Part shown: one piece after another, positions 9,467 to 17,935 of the stretch
How positions within the stretch are numbered: the first letter of the stretch is position 1
How the letters are laid out: the number at the start of each line of letters is the position of its first letter
Assembly (NCBI GenBank): GCA_902800645.1
Contig: CADCFC010000001.1
Location: 186,907 to 250,906, forward strand
Source: an uncultured Erysipelotrichaceae bacterium
Lineage (GTDB): Bacteria > Bacillota_I > Bacilli_A > RFN20 > CAG-826
Length of the DNA stretch: 64,000 nt
Direction of reading: 5' to 3'
Made by a program: the position numbers and the translations under genes
Notes under the pieces: model-generated
The model's input: the letters and a program-made list of their open reading frames with translations, nothing else
What the model was told of the DNA's origin: nothing
Database searches by the model: none

Positions 9467-11467
9467 ATGTATCCTGAATATAACAAAGTTAAAGCCAAAT
9501 GTGAGGAAGCAAATCTTCTTTTTGAAACATCAAGAACAATGGAAGACATCTTTTTCCTTTCTACTAAAAGAAACGAAAAAAGAATCGCTGTCACTTACGT
9601 TGACCAAAAAGGAAAGAATAAGAAATATAAATATTCTTTATTCAGAAAACACGCATTTGAAATCGCTTCAATTCTCGCGAATTTCATGATTCAACAACCA
9701 AAAAATGTTCCAATCGTTTTAAAAGCCGCAAATAGTCCACACTGGGGAGAAATATTCTGGGCAATCTTAATGTGTGGTTATAAACCATTATTAGTGGACG
9801 CAAGAACTTCTAAAGAAGGAACAGAAAATTTAATCGCTCAAGGTAAAGCAGTTGCAATCATCACTGATGACAACTACACATATAACGTTCCAAAATTCTC
9901 ATTAAAAGATATTCTCGAAGAGAAACACAGTTATGATTTTGCTCCTAATTGGGAGAATGAAGTCATCTTCTGTTCAAGTGGAACAACTGGTAACGTTAAG
10001 TTAATGGTGTTTAACGGAGAAAACCTCTGTAACCAAATTGCTGCAGCGTTAGACTTCCAAGAAACAAGTAAAACATTGCTCTATCCAAAATCAATGGGTG
10101 AATTAAGAGTCATGGCAATGATTCCTTTCCACCACATCTTTGGATTTATCGCTACCTTCTTATGGTATTTCTATTTCGGTGCCAACTTTGTATTCGTTAG
10201 ATCTTTAGCGCCTACTGAAGTTCAAACCACCGCTCAAAAATTCAAAGTCACCCACGTCTTCTCAGTCCCATTATTCTGGGATTCAGTTGCTCAAGGTTTA
10301 GAAAGAAAAAGAGCGTTAGAAACACCAGCAAAGCAGCAATTAATAGATAAGTTAATCGGATATAACACCGGTAAGATTACAAGAGAAGAAGCCGGACCTT
10401 ATAAAGCGGTTCAAAGCGTTATTCAATCTAACTTACTTGGAAAGCACATCAAATTCTGTATTTCCGGTGGCGGATATCTCGATAGCAAAACTCAAACAGT
10501 TATCAATGGTATTGGTTATCCATTATATAATGGATATGGTATGACCGAAATCGGCATTACTTCTGTTGAACTATCTCCTGAGGTCGAATTAAGACTTAAA
10601 GGTAGCATCGGAGTTCCTTTCCATGGAGTATCCTACAAAATCAAACCAACCAACAAGAAAAACCCAAATACTGGTGAGCTCTTTGTTAAATCAAAAATCA
10701 CCCATATTAGAGAGATTATTGGTGGAGAAGAAAGAGAAACCGTTCTTGATGAAGATGGATATTTCGCAACTGGTGATATCGCTGAAGTTGATCCAACCAA
10801 TAGATATTACTTAAAAGGTAGAATTAAAGACGTCATCATTAACGCTGACGGAGAAAACATATTCCCAGACGAACTTGAAATCTTCTTCAAAGGTCTTAAG
10901 CACGTACAAAACGTATGTGTGCTTGGAATTGATCAAAAGGGTTCTAAAAATCAAAAAGTTGTTTGTGCAGTTGAAATCAATAACTCTGCAAGTGAGCAAG
11001 AATTAGAAGAACTCAAAGAAAAGATGAGAAAGATTGGTCAAGACCTTCCTAAAGGAACAAAGATTACAGACTTCTATTTCTGTAGAAAGAAACTCCCAAT
11101 CGCTAATAATATGAAAGTTAAGAGATTCGTTGTTAAAAACGGTATTGAATCTCAATCAGGTGATTACATTTCCTTCGACTACAAGAAGGAAAAGAAATCC
11201 ACTCGTAACTTCGATCAAAAGACAGTCACAGAAGTATTAGAACCAATGAGAGCAATCTTCTCTAAGATTCTTATTCTTCCATCATTCAAAATCGATGATG
11301 ACGGACATTGGGTTGACGACTTAGGTGGAGACTCAATGAGTTATGTAGAACTCATCACTAATGTACAAGACCATTTCGGAGTTACTATTCCTGAAGAGTT
11401 ATATGGAAAATTAGCAACTCTCAATGATTTCGTTGAAGAAGTCGCTAAACTTAGAGGCAAAAAATAA
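9467..11467 (+). CDS. AMP-dependent acyl ligase fused to an acyl-carrier domain
   Basis: 666 residues. The adenylating domain shows the P-loop FCSSGTTGNVK (about 169-178), NGYGMTEIG, YFATGDIAEVD, and the hinge/catalytic segment LKGRIKDVIINADGENIFP. The final 80 residues form a carrier domain with DDLGGDSMSYVEL, where Ser623 is the likely phosphopantetheine site. The enzyme probably activates a fatty or other carboxylic acid as acyl-AMP and loads it on its own carrier. The acceptor is unknown, as no ketosynthase or condensation domain is nearby. A GAAAGAAAG ribosome site precedes the start. Lipid recycling or lipopeptide-like chemistry are both possible. Confidence 0.85.
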   Translation: MYPEYNKVKAKCEEANLLFETSRTMEDIFFLSTKRNEKRIAVTYVDQKGKNKKYKYSLFRKHAFEIASILANFMIQQPKNVPIVLKAANSPHWGEIFWAILMCGYKPLLVDARTSKEGTENLIAQGKAVAIITDDNYTYNVPKFSLKDILEEKHSYDFAPNWENEVIFCSSGTTGNVKLMVFNGENLCNQIAAALDFQETSKTLLYPKSMGELRVMAMIPFHHIFGFIATFLWYFYFGANFVFVRSLAPTEVQTTAQKFKVTHVFSVPLFWDSVAQGLERKRALETPAKQQLIDKLIGYNTGKITREEAGPYKAVQSVIQSNLLGKHIKFCISGGGYLDSKTQTVINGIGYPLYNGYGMTEIGITSVELSPEVELRLKGSIGVPFHGVSYKIKPTNKKNPNTGELFVKSKITHIREIIGGEERETVLDEDGYFATGDIAEVDPTNRYYLKGRIKDVIINADGENIFPDELEIFFKGLKHVQNVCVLGIDQKGSKNQKVVCAVEINNSASEQELEELKEKMRKIGQDLPKGTKITDFYFCRKKLPIANNMKVKRFVVKNGIESQSGDYISFDYKKEKKSTRNFDQKTVTEVLEPMRAIFSKILILPSFKIDDDGHWVDDLGGDSMSYVELITNVQDHFGVTIPEELYGKLATLNDFVEEVAKLRGKK

Positions 11468-11542
11468 TAACAAATTATATTTGCATTATTTGAACGCATT
11501 TAGTATTATTATCGCTGACGCAAAAAAGAGGTAAATAAATTT

Positions 11543-11806
11543 ATGGCAAACATCAAATCACAAATTAAACGTAACAGAACTAACGAACTCGCTAGAGAAA
11601 GAAACAAAGCTGCTAAGAGTGCAATTCGTACTTCTATGAAGAAAGTTAAAGTTGCAGTTGAAGCAAAAGATTTAGCGAACGCTGAAAAACTCTTATTAGA
11701 AGCTTTCAGATTAATCGACAAATCAGTTTCTGATGGTGTTCAACATCAAAATACAGCTAGCAGACAAAAAGGTTCACTCCAACGTTTAGTCAACAGCTTA
11801 AAATAA
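11543..11806 (+). CDS. rpsT: 30S ribosomal protein S20
   Basis: 87 residues beginning MANIKSQIKRNRTNELARER, the standard S20 start, and very rich in Lys, Arg and Ala. It binds 16S rRNA early in 30S assembly. It is preceded by AAAGAGGT and lies convergent with holA, a common rpsT-holA pairing in Bacillota. No strong terminator stem is visible in the 10-nt gap to holA. Confidence 0.98.
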   Translation: MANIKSQIKRNRTNELARERNKAAKSAIRTSMKKVKVAVEAKDLANAEKLLLEAFRLIDKSVSDGVQHQNTASRQKGSLQRLVNSLK

Positions 11807-11816
11807 TTTATTTTAA

Positions 11817-12794
11817 TTATTGCGTTTTAAATTTTAAGATAAACATCTCAAAAGCATAATGGCGGTCAACTTGACCGCTTTTTATGTCGAGATCTAACTG
11901 ATATAAGTCATCAAGAGTATTGTGTATTGTTTTTTCAGAAATCATTGGTAAGAGTTTAGAAAGGATATAGACTCTTCCTGGTTTTATTTTAAGTTCACTA
12001 GCAATATCTTCTTTGCTCATTCTTTTTCTAGATAAATAAGCAACTTCATTGAGTAATCTAAATTGATTAGCGAGTTGACTAATCAAAGTTACAGGTTCAA
12101 CGTTTTTCACTCTTAAATCTTTAAAGAGTTCCACTGCTTCTGCATTCTTCCCATCTAAAAGCATATTAAATAAAAGGAATGCATTATCTTCAAGTGGCTT
12201 AGCCACCATTAATGTTACGTCTTTATAACGGATATGATCTGTATATAATGTTAAAACATTAATTGCGTTAATAAATAAGCCAACATCTCCATTAGTGCGG
12301 TTAGTTAATTCCATAATCGCATCGCGGTCAATTGTGATTCCTTTTTTACTAACATAGGCTTTAACATATTCGTTCCAGCTCTTTTCATCTGGGTCAGCAA
12401 TCGCGATTGTTTTTCCTTTTTCTTTAATCGCTTTTACAATTGGATTTTTTTCGTCGATTGAAGAAGATGTAACGGAAAGGATAAACAAGGTTTCTTCTAT
12501 TCCACCGCTTGAAACAAAATTAAGTAAGTCATCATAGTTTTGATCACTATCAATTTTATTTTTTGGTTTTGGTTTTAATAAAAAATAGCAATTTTCTAAA
12601 GAGACGACTTTCTTTTCATATCCGAGAGCAACATATTGGCATTCATCCACTGCGTCTTGAACGAGAAAGTTATTACCATCAAGTTTAACAAAGTTAAGGT
12701 CATCCGCTTTTTCTCCATCAAGAAAAGCTTCTCCAATCTTTTTGATTTGAGATTTAACTGTTGGACCTTGATTGCCGTAAACGAAATAAATCAT
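11817..12794 (-). CDS. holA: DNA polymerase III delta subunit (clamp loader)
   Basis: About 325 residues. It begins MIYFVYGNQG, matching the delta-subunit start, and has the family's AAA+ fold without a functional Walker motif, ending in a helical collar domain (LANQFRLLNEVAYL, LKIKPGRVYILSKLL). It opens the beta sliding clamp during loading. The frame extends two codons further to an ATG at 12800; the ATG at 12794 gives the conserved N-terminus. No Shine-Dalgarno sequence is visible and a -10 box lies a few bases upstream. Confidence 0.93.
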   Translation of the reverse strand: MIYFVYGNQGPTVKSQIKKIGEAFLDGEKADDLNFVKLDGNNFLVQDAVDECQYVALGYEKKVVSLENCYFLLKPKPKNKIDSDQNYDDLLNFVSSGGIEETLFILSVTSSSIDEKNPIVKAIKEKGKTIAIADPDEKSWNEYVKAYVSKKGITIDRDAIMELTNRTNGDVGLFINAINVLTLYTDHIRYKDVTLMVAKPLEDNAFLLFNMLLDGKNAEAVELFKDLRVKNVEPVTLISQLANQFRLLNEVAYLSRKRMSKEDIASELKIKPGRVYILSKLLPMISEKTIHNTLDDLYQLDLDIKSGQVDRHYAFEMFILKFKTQ

Positions 12795-12802
12795 GCACAT
12801 AT

Positions 12803-12833
12803 ATTATAGTCTTTTTGGCAGTTATTCTGTCAA
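12803..12833 (-). promoter_or_regulatory. holA promoter within the end of comEC
   Basis: On the minus strand TTGACA (12833..12828) and TATAAT (12808..12803) are 19 nt apart, a slightly long spacer. The -35 overlaps the comEC stop codon. The -10 ends 2 nt before the ATG at 12800 and 8 nt before the ATG at 12794, so an mRNA starting at the second ATG would be leaderless. Confidence 0.55.
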
Positions 12834-14830
12834 AAAGTAATTGTGCCTTCTTCATCCGTCCTTCTTATTGCTACCGAGTATTTTTTTAAAATAGCAATAA
12901 CTTCTTTGTGGGGATGTCCATAAATATTATTTACTCCACAGCTTATAATCCCTACCTTAGGCCTTAAATATTTTATAAATGCTTCACTTGTAGAAGTGTT
13001 AGACCCATGATGTCCAACTTTTAAAATGTCACATGGAATATATTTGTTATCTTTCATGATAGCGTTTTCAATCTTTTTAGGGGCGTCACCCATCACTAAA
13101 TAATTATAATTATTAATGTTAAATCCTATTACCAACGAGGAATCGTTTTCTTCCTTCCATAAGTCAGGATAGACATTGTAATTAGTTAAAGTTAGGCCAT
13201 AAGCGTTAATCGGGAACAAACTATAGTCTTTGATATAGTTAGAAACTGTAAAATTTTCAATTAGAGAATCTACCGCTCCTGAATGATCAAAATCATCATG
13301 AGTGGTAATTAATAAATCGATCTTATATATTATTTCGTTTTTGAAAAATGGAATTAGAACTTCGGTTGCAATATCTTTATATCTACTACCTCCAGTATCG
13401 ATTAATATTGTTTTATTTTTATAACGGATCAGCGTAGAGTCTCCTTGACCTACATTGATAAAACAAACATAATCCTTAAATATTGCCTTAATCGGTATAG
13501 ATAATGATGAAACAAGACCTATTATTATTGCGATAAAAGCATTCTTTAATGGTCTCAATCTAATCGATGCGTAATAAAGTAAAAATAAATATATAACAAT
13601 ATAGATGACGGATATATCACCATCCATTTGATGAATATATATTTTGGGATTAATCTTTTGAAAACCGGTCAATAAATAGAACAGTCTATTCGTTAAAAAA
13701 TTCACTGCGTTTGATATAGGTGAAACAATTATAGAAAGTAAGCCTAAAACAAAAATAAATAGATAAACCGGTGTAAATATTATTTCTAGTGGAAAAGATA
13801 AAATGGATAGCTCTGAATAATATTTAATCGTAAACGGAATAAAGGCTACTTTAATTAGTAATAAAGAAATAAACCATTTAGTAATTCTCTTTTTGAATTT
13901 AAATGAATTCTTAATAAATAATGCGATTATAGGAACGTAGAATGATAAAAAGAATGCATCCTGATATGCATAAAACGGATTAATTAATAGAAAGAATACA
14001 CCAACACCGCTAGAAAGAGCTAAATGCGAAATCTTCTTTTTCAAAAGATCATTTGTAACAAATTTAACCAGATATAAAGTGAAGAATTTTATTACCGTGA
14101 ATTTGGGGAATGTGAAGATAAAATAAGGCGTCATAAGCATCAGAGAAAAAATGTTTAAAAGTTTCTCTTTTTTAATGAATAAAGACAATAACTTCTTATT
14201 AACTTTATATAGAAAATAGAGGAACACTCCACTACTAGAAATAAGCCTTGCTATATGTAGATCTCTGCTTAGTTCAACTAGCTCATCATGACTACTATAA
14301 TTTAAAAGAATTGATCCTATTACGCCTCTAGTATTACCATCAAATTGATTCAGAAAGTTTTTCTTAACTGAATTAATTCTAAATGGAGTTAGAAATTTAA
14401 CCTCTATGCTTGTTACTTCTAACTGATAAAACACCCCTTTATTATTGAGATATTCATTAAAATTAAATTCGCTTTCTAGTGTTACAAAATTAGTGTTAAC
14501 TTTATTTCCTGTAATCGATAAATAGTCCCCTATTTCGTATCCGTGTTCTTTACTTTGAACATAATAGTTCTCAAACGAACTTGAAAAGATGAAATAGTTC
14601 TCTTTTACTTCTATGACAAATCCATAATAAGTTTCTTTAACATGATGAAATCTAATATAAGATAGACCAATTCCAAAAAGCATCACTACTCCACAAACTA
14701 ATAGCAATCGCTTTTTAAACTTTAGAAAAATAAGTAAGGCGAGTAAAACTAATTCAATTATGCTTGTAACTATAGTTACTCTAAAATTAATACCTATATA
14801 TAAAGAAAGGAATAAGAGTAAAATCGTCAC
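12830..14830 (-). CDS. comEC: ComEC/Rec2 DNA-uptake channel
   Basis: 666 residues. The first half has multiple membrane helices and the ComEC competence domain. The last 220 residues are a metallo-beta-lactamase-like domain: NVGQGDSTLIRY, TTHDDFDHSG, VMGDAPKKIE and LKVGHHGSNTSTSE. ComEC carries single-stranded DNA across the membrane, and the C-terminal domain is thought to degrade the other strand. It starts with GTG overlapping the comEA stop by 4 nt (GTGA), so the two are translationally coupled. Confidence 0.95.
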   Translation of the reverse strand: MTILLLFLSLYIGINFRVTIVTSIIELVLLALLIFLKFKKRLLLVCGVVMLFGIGLSYIRFHHVKETYYGFVIEVKENYFIFSSSFENYYVQSKEHGYEIGDYLSITGNKVNTNFVTLESEFNFNEYLNNKGVFYQLEVTSIEVKFLTPFRINSVKKNFLNQFDGNTRGVIGSILLNYSSHDELVELSRDLHIARLISSSGVFLYFLYKVNKKLLSLFIKKEKLLNIFSLMLMTPYFIFTFPKFTVIKFFTLYLVKFVTNDLLKKKISHLALSSGVGVFFLLINPFYAYQDAFFLSFYVPIIALFIKNSFKFKKRITKWFISLLLIKVAFIPFTIKYYSELSILSFPLEIIFTPVYLFIFVLGLLSIIVSPISNAVNFLTNRLFYLLTGFQKINPKIYIHQMDGDISVIYIVIYLFLLYYASIRLRPLKNAFIAIIIGLVSSLSIPIKAIFKDYVCFINVGQGDSTLIRYKNKTILIDTGGSRYKDIATEVLIPFFKNEIIYKIDLLITTHDDFDHSGAVDSLIENFTVSNYIKDYSLFPINAYGLTLTNYNVYPDLWKEENDSSLVIGFNINNYNYLVMGDAPKKIENAIMKDNKYIPCDILKVGHHGSNTSTSEAFIKYLRPKVGIISCGVNNIYGHPHKEVIAILKKYSVAIRRTDEEGTITF

Positions 14831-15357
14831 GCGTGCAAAATCACATAGTTACGTATTTTATGATATGTTGCATTGCCAATCCCGTAGACTTCTAAAAGCT
14901 GCTCAAGCGTTGAAAATAGACCATTTTCAGTTCGATAAGTAACAATTGAATTAGCAATCGTATTTGTAATGCCGTTCACAGTCGCTAAAGTAGTTGCGTC
15001 ATCACTATTAACATTTACTTTGTCCACTTCATTTACATTACATAAATCATTTGAATCGAAACGACTAGCAATATAGTAAGTCATTCCTTTTGCGAGCTCT
15101 GCGGTCTCATAATACGCTCTTTCGTCAGCGTTATTTGTTGTTCCACCACACTTTTCTAAGAGGTCACTCATGAGTGCTCCTTCATTTAATGTGTAAGAGC
15201 CTTCTTTATAAACCTCTCCTTCAACAGTTACAGTAAATGTATTAGCGACTTCAGTAACGTTTCCTACGCTCTGAATACCAATACTTGGATCGAGTACAAG
15301 AAATGTCCCAATTACTGCGATTGCGACAATTACGACCCCGATGAGTATCTTGATCAT
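14827..15357 (-). CDS. comEA: Competence protein ComEA, membrane-anchored DNA receptor
   Basis: 176 residues. One N-terminal membrane helix (IKILIGVVIVAIAVIGTFLV) is followed by an SLBB-like extracellular domain (VTVEGEVYKEGSYTLNEGAL) and a C-terminal helix-hairpin-helix DNA-binding domain (TLATVNGITNTIANSIVTYR, then LLEVYGIGNATYHKIRNYV). ComEA binds incoming double-stranded DNA and feeds ComEC. A GAAGGGGGT ribosome site precedes the ATG. Confidence 0.95.
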   Translation of the reverse strand: MIKILIGVVIVAIAVIGTFLVLDPSIGIQSVGNVTEVANTFTVTVEGEVYKEGSYTLNEGALMSDLLEKCGGTTNNADERAYYETAELAKGMTYYIASRFDSNDLCNVNEVDKVNVNSDDATTLATVNGITNTIANSIVTYRTENGLFSTLEQLLEVYGIGNATYHKIRNYVILHA

Positions 15358-15435
15358 TTTTATATACCCCCTTCATTTACTTAAATAGGGTCGAAATCAG
15401 AAAAAGTTCACAAAATAGTTATATTATTTTTAAAC

Positions 15436-15464
15436 AACAAAAAAAGCCCTTACATGTAAGGGCT
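15436..15464 (-). terminator. Intrinsic terminator after greA
   Basis: Perfect 20-nt palindrome AGCCCTTACATGTAAGGGCT (15445..15464), followed on the minus strand by seven T residues. It separates greA from comEA. Confidence 0.88.
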
Positions 15465-15480
15465 ATATTCTTTCAAAAAA

Positions 15481-15960
15481 TTAGGCGCCAATTTTGACTA
15501 CTTCAACTTTGTAGTTCTTTTTGGCTTTAACATCAACGACTTCACCAACGGCTTTTCCAATAAGTGCTTCTCCTAATGGGCAAGCGTTAGAAATCTTGTT
15601 TGAGAATGGATCGCTTTCAACAGTACCAACAATCATGTATTTTTCTTCTTTTCCAGTTTCTAAGAATCTAATTGTAACGGTAGAGCCAAGAGCAACCTTG
15701 TCTCCTTTTTTCTTAGAAGATTTTTCGTCACTAATTAATTCTGAATTAGAAAGAATATCTTCGATTTCTTTAATACGTCCTTCAACTTCGGCTTGTCTAT
15801 TTCTAGCAGCATCGTAATCAGCGTTTTCACTTAAGTCGCCTTGAGCACGAGCTTCAGCAAGTTGTCTTTTGACTTCTTCACGAGCTTCATCGATTAAATA
15901 TCTCAGTTCTTTTTCAAGTTCTTCTTTACCAGCTTTTGTTAATTTAATTTTATCTGCCAT
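15481..15960 (-). CDS. greA: Transcript cleavage factor GreA
   Basis: 159 residues, the usual length. The N-terminal coiled coil includes YLIDEAREEVKRQLAEARAQ and the acidic tip GDLSENADYDAA that enters the RNA polymerase secondary channel. The C-terminal FKBP-like domain includes the NKISNACPLGEALIGK segment. It rescues backtracked polymerase by stimulating RNA cleavage. An AAGAGGT ribosome site precedes the ATG. Confidence 0.98.
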   Translation of the reverse strand: MADKIKLTKAGKEELEKELRYLIDEAREEVKRQLAEARAQGDLSENADYDAARNRQAEVEGRIKEIEDILSNSELISDEKSSKKKGDKVALGSTVTIRFLETGKEEKYMIVGTVESDPFSNKISNACPLGEALIGKAVGEVVDVKAKKNYKVEVVKIGA

Positions 15961-16073
15961 AAGGATACCTCTTATTTATAGTCAAGCGTTATTATATCAA
16001 TAACGGTATCACAATTCTATATTTTATTTTGAATAATTAGTTTTGGTTTGTTTATAAAAGCATTTCAATCATA

Positions 16074-16079
16074 TATAAT
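16074..16079 (+). promoter_or_regulatory. -10 box of the chromate-transporter operon, near-leaderless
   Basis: Perfect TATAAT ending 9 nt before the ATG at 16089; no Shine-Dalgarno sequence lies between. Confidence 0.6.
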
Positions 16080-16088
16080 TGAAAAGCA

Positions 16089-16676
16089 ATGAAAAAAGAC
16101 AGCTATCTTAAACGACTATTAACTTTGTTCCTCACTTTCCTGAAAGTGGGTGCTTTAACTTTTGGTGGCGGATATGCAATGATTTCAATCATTGAAGATG
16201 AGGTTACTAGAAAAAGAAAATGGATAAGTGAGATAGAAATATTAGACATCTTAGCAATAAGTGAAACCACACCTGGACCAATCGCTGTTAATGCAGCAAC
16301 TTATGTCGGATATAAAGTAGGCGGAGTTTTAGGCAGTATTATCGCTACACTAGGGCTAGCACTTCCATCTTTTATTATCATCTTTGTTATTTCATTCTTT
16401 TATAAAGACTTCATGCAGTGGCAAATCATTCAAGCGGCGTTTAAAGGACTGAAGGTTGGGGTCGTTTTACTTCTTCTTAATGCAGTAATGAAGTTAAGAA
16501 AAGGAGTAAAAGTTAACTTTGTTGGAATAGTCTTATTTGTCATTGCTTTAAGCGTAATGATTATTACTACAATCTTCACAGTTTCGTTTAAATATCTTTC
16601 TCTTTGCCTAATTTTATTAGGCATAATTACTGGGATTGTTTTGACTTTATTAGGTAAGGAGGGTGATAAAGAATGA
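16089..16676 (+). CDS. Chromate transporter (CHR family), first half
   Basis: 195 residues with about six membrane helices. It carries the CHR signatures FLKVGALTFGGGYAM and ISETTPGPIAVNAATYVG. Short-chain CHR proteins occur as adjacent pairs that assemble together, and the next gene is the partner. The pair may export chromate or another anion; the physiological substrate in this organism is unknown. Confidence 0.9.
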   Translation: MKKDSYLKRLLTLFLTFLKVGALTFGGGYAMISIIEDEVTRKRKWISEIEILDILAISETTPGPIAVNAATYVGYKVGGVLGSIIATLGLALPSFIIIFVISFFYKDFMQWQIIQAAFKGLKVGVVLLLLNAVMKLRKGVKVNFVGIVLFVIALSVMIITTIFTVSFKYLSLCLILLGIITGIVLTLLGKEGDKE

Positions 16677-17248
16677 TCTTTTTCGAACTTTTCTATACCT
16701 TCTTCTTAATTGGTTTATTCACCTTTGGTGGCGGATACGCGATGATTCCAATGATTCAAGAACAAGTCGTTGGAAAAGGATGGATTTCTTCTTCCGCGCT
16801 TACTGATTTTATTGCGATAAGTGAAGTTACCCCTGGTCCATTCGCGTTAAATATATCAACATTTGTTGGTAATACGGTTGGCAGTCCTTTTGGAGCAGTA
16901 TGCTCTACTTTAGGAGTAATCCTTCCATCGCTAATCATCATTATCATTGTGGCGATAGTCATGAATAAGTTCATCACTAATCGCTTTGTTAAAGGTGCAT
17001 TAAATGGAGTTAAACCAATCGTTTTGGCGTTAATTTTAAGTACAGCTTTAATTTTGTTAATCAAGATTCTCTTCTTTAATGGACAATCTTTCCAAAGTGA
17101 ATTTAGCTTCGATAAAAAGAGTTTAACTCTTTTGATACTTTTATTCAGCTATACATTTATTAGCAAAAAGATAAACAAAAAGAGCGTCTCCCCAATTTGT
17201 TTACTCGGGATTAGCGCTCTATTAGGAATAATTATTTTTTCAGTTTAA
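16673..17248 (+). CDS. Chromate transporter (CHR family), second half
   Basis: 191 residues, homologous in plan to the preceding gene: FFLIGLFTFGGGYAMIP near the N-terminus and ISEVTPGPFALNISTFVG. It starts in an ATGA overlap with the first half, indicating coupled translation and 1:1 stoichiometry. Its 3' end overlaps the convergent DUF1292 gene by 4 nt. Confidence 0.9.
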   Translation: MIFFELFYTFFLIGLFTFGGGYAMIPMIQEQVVGKGWISSSALTDFIAISEVTPGPFALNISTFVGNTVGSPFGAVCSTLGVILPSLIIIIIVAIVMNKFITNRFVKGALNGVKPIVLALILSTALILLIKILFFNGQSFQSEFSFDKKSLTLLILLFSYTFISKKINKKSVSPICLLGISALLGIIIFSV

Positions 17249-17508
17249 TCTTCAACTTCAAAGTTGTCTTCATTGAATGCGTTAAATACTTCTTCAATTT
17301 CTTCGTATTCTTCTTCGCTTTCAATCTCTAATAACTCGCCGTTATCGTTATATTCCATTGCGATAACTTCGTCTGGGTTATTTTTTTCATATAAGAAGAC
17401 ATATTTTTTATTTCTTTCTGGATGCTCATAAGTAAAGAGGATTTCCATCACTCTTTCATTGCCTTTTTCATCCATGATAGTAATTTGCTTTTCATCCATC
17501 AATTCCAT
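17245..17508 (-). CDS. DUF1292 protein (YrzB family)
   Basis: 87 residues, very acidic. It has the DUF1292 pattern: ITIMDEKGNERVMEILFTYE, then KYVFLYEKNN and an acidic tail (ESEEEYEEIEEVFNAF). The function is unknown. The order alaS-ruvX-DUF1292 matches alaS-yrrL-yrzB-type loci in Bacilli, which supports the call. The ribosome site GGAAG belongs to the ATG at 17508; an in-frame ATG three codons later is possible. Confidence 0.85.
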   Translation of the reverse strand: MELMDEKQITIMDEKGNERVMEILFTYEHPERNKKYVFLYEKNNPDEVIAMEYNDNGELLEIESEEEYEEIEEVFNAFNEDNFEVED

Positions 17509-17512
17509 GTTT

Positions 17513-17935
17513 TTATCTTCCTTTCATTCTTAAATAAAAATCTAATATTTCACACGCCGCTAAACGATCAACGCTTTGCTTATGTTCTTTTCCTTTAACA
17601 TTCATATCATATAGCGTTTTATGAGCGGAAATAGAAGTCATTCTCTCGTCTTGAAGTTCAATTTTTAAAGAGGAATCTTCTTTTAATAAATCCTCCATAA
17701 AACGTTTTGAGGATTCGGCTCTAAAGCCTAAAGAGCCATCCATGTTAATTGGTAAACCAATTACAATGTTTTTAATCCCAGTTTGCATAACAACTTCATG
17801 GACTCTTTTTCTGGCTTGCGAATAAGCTTCTTTAGGAAAGCGAAACGTCTCAAGGCCATGAACAAATCCAAGGATATCACTCGTGGCGATGCCTAATGTA
17901 GTTGTTCCTAAATCAAGGCCGATATATTTATCCAT
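17513..17935 (-). CDS. ruvX: Holliday-junction resolvase-like nuclease YqgF/RuvX
   Basis: 140 residues. It begins MDKYIGLDLGTTTLGIA (RNase H fold, first catalytic Asp), with IVIGLPINMDGSLG and the ELQDERMTSISAHKTL motif carrying further acidic residues. The family acts in pre-16S rRNA 5'-end processing and may resolve recombination junctions. The start codon overlaps the alaS stop by 1 nt. Confidence 0.95.
   Translation of the reverse strand: MDKYIGLDLGTTTLGIATSDILGFVHGLETFRFPKEAYSQARKRVHEVVMQTGIKNIVIGLPINMDGSLGFRAESSKRFMEDLLKEDSSLKIELQDERMTSISAHKTLYDMNVKGKEHKQSVDRLAACEILDFYLRMKGR

Noticed and set aside
12830-17935. UGA might be read as tryptophan (Mollicute code)
   Set aside because: comEC ends at UGA with the next gene in the expected position, and Trp is encoded by TGG throughout conserved motifs.
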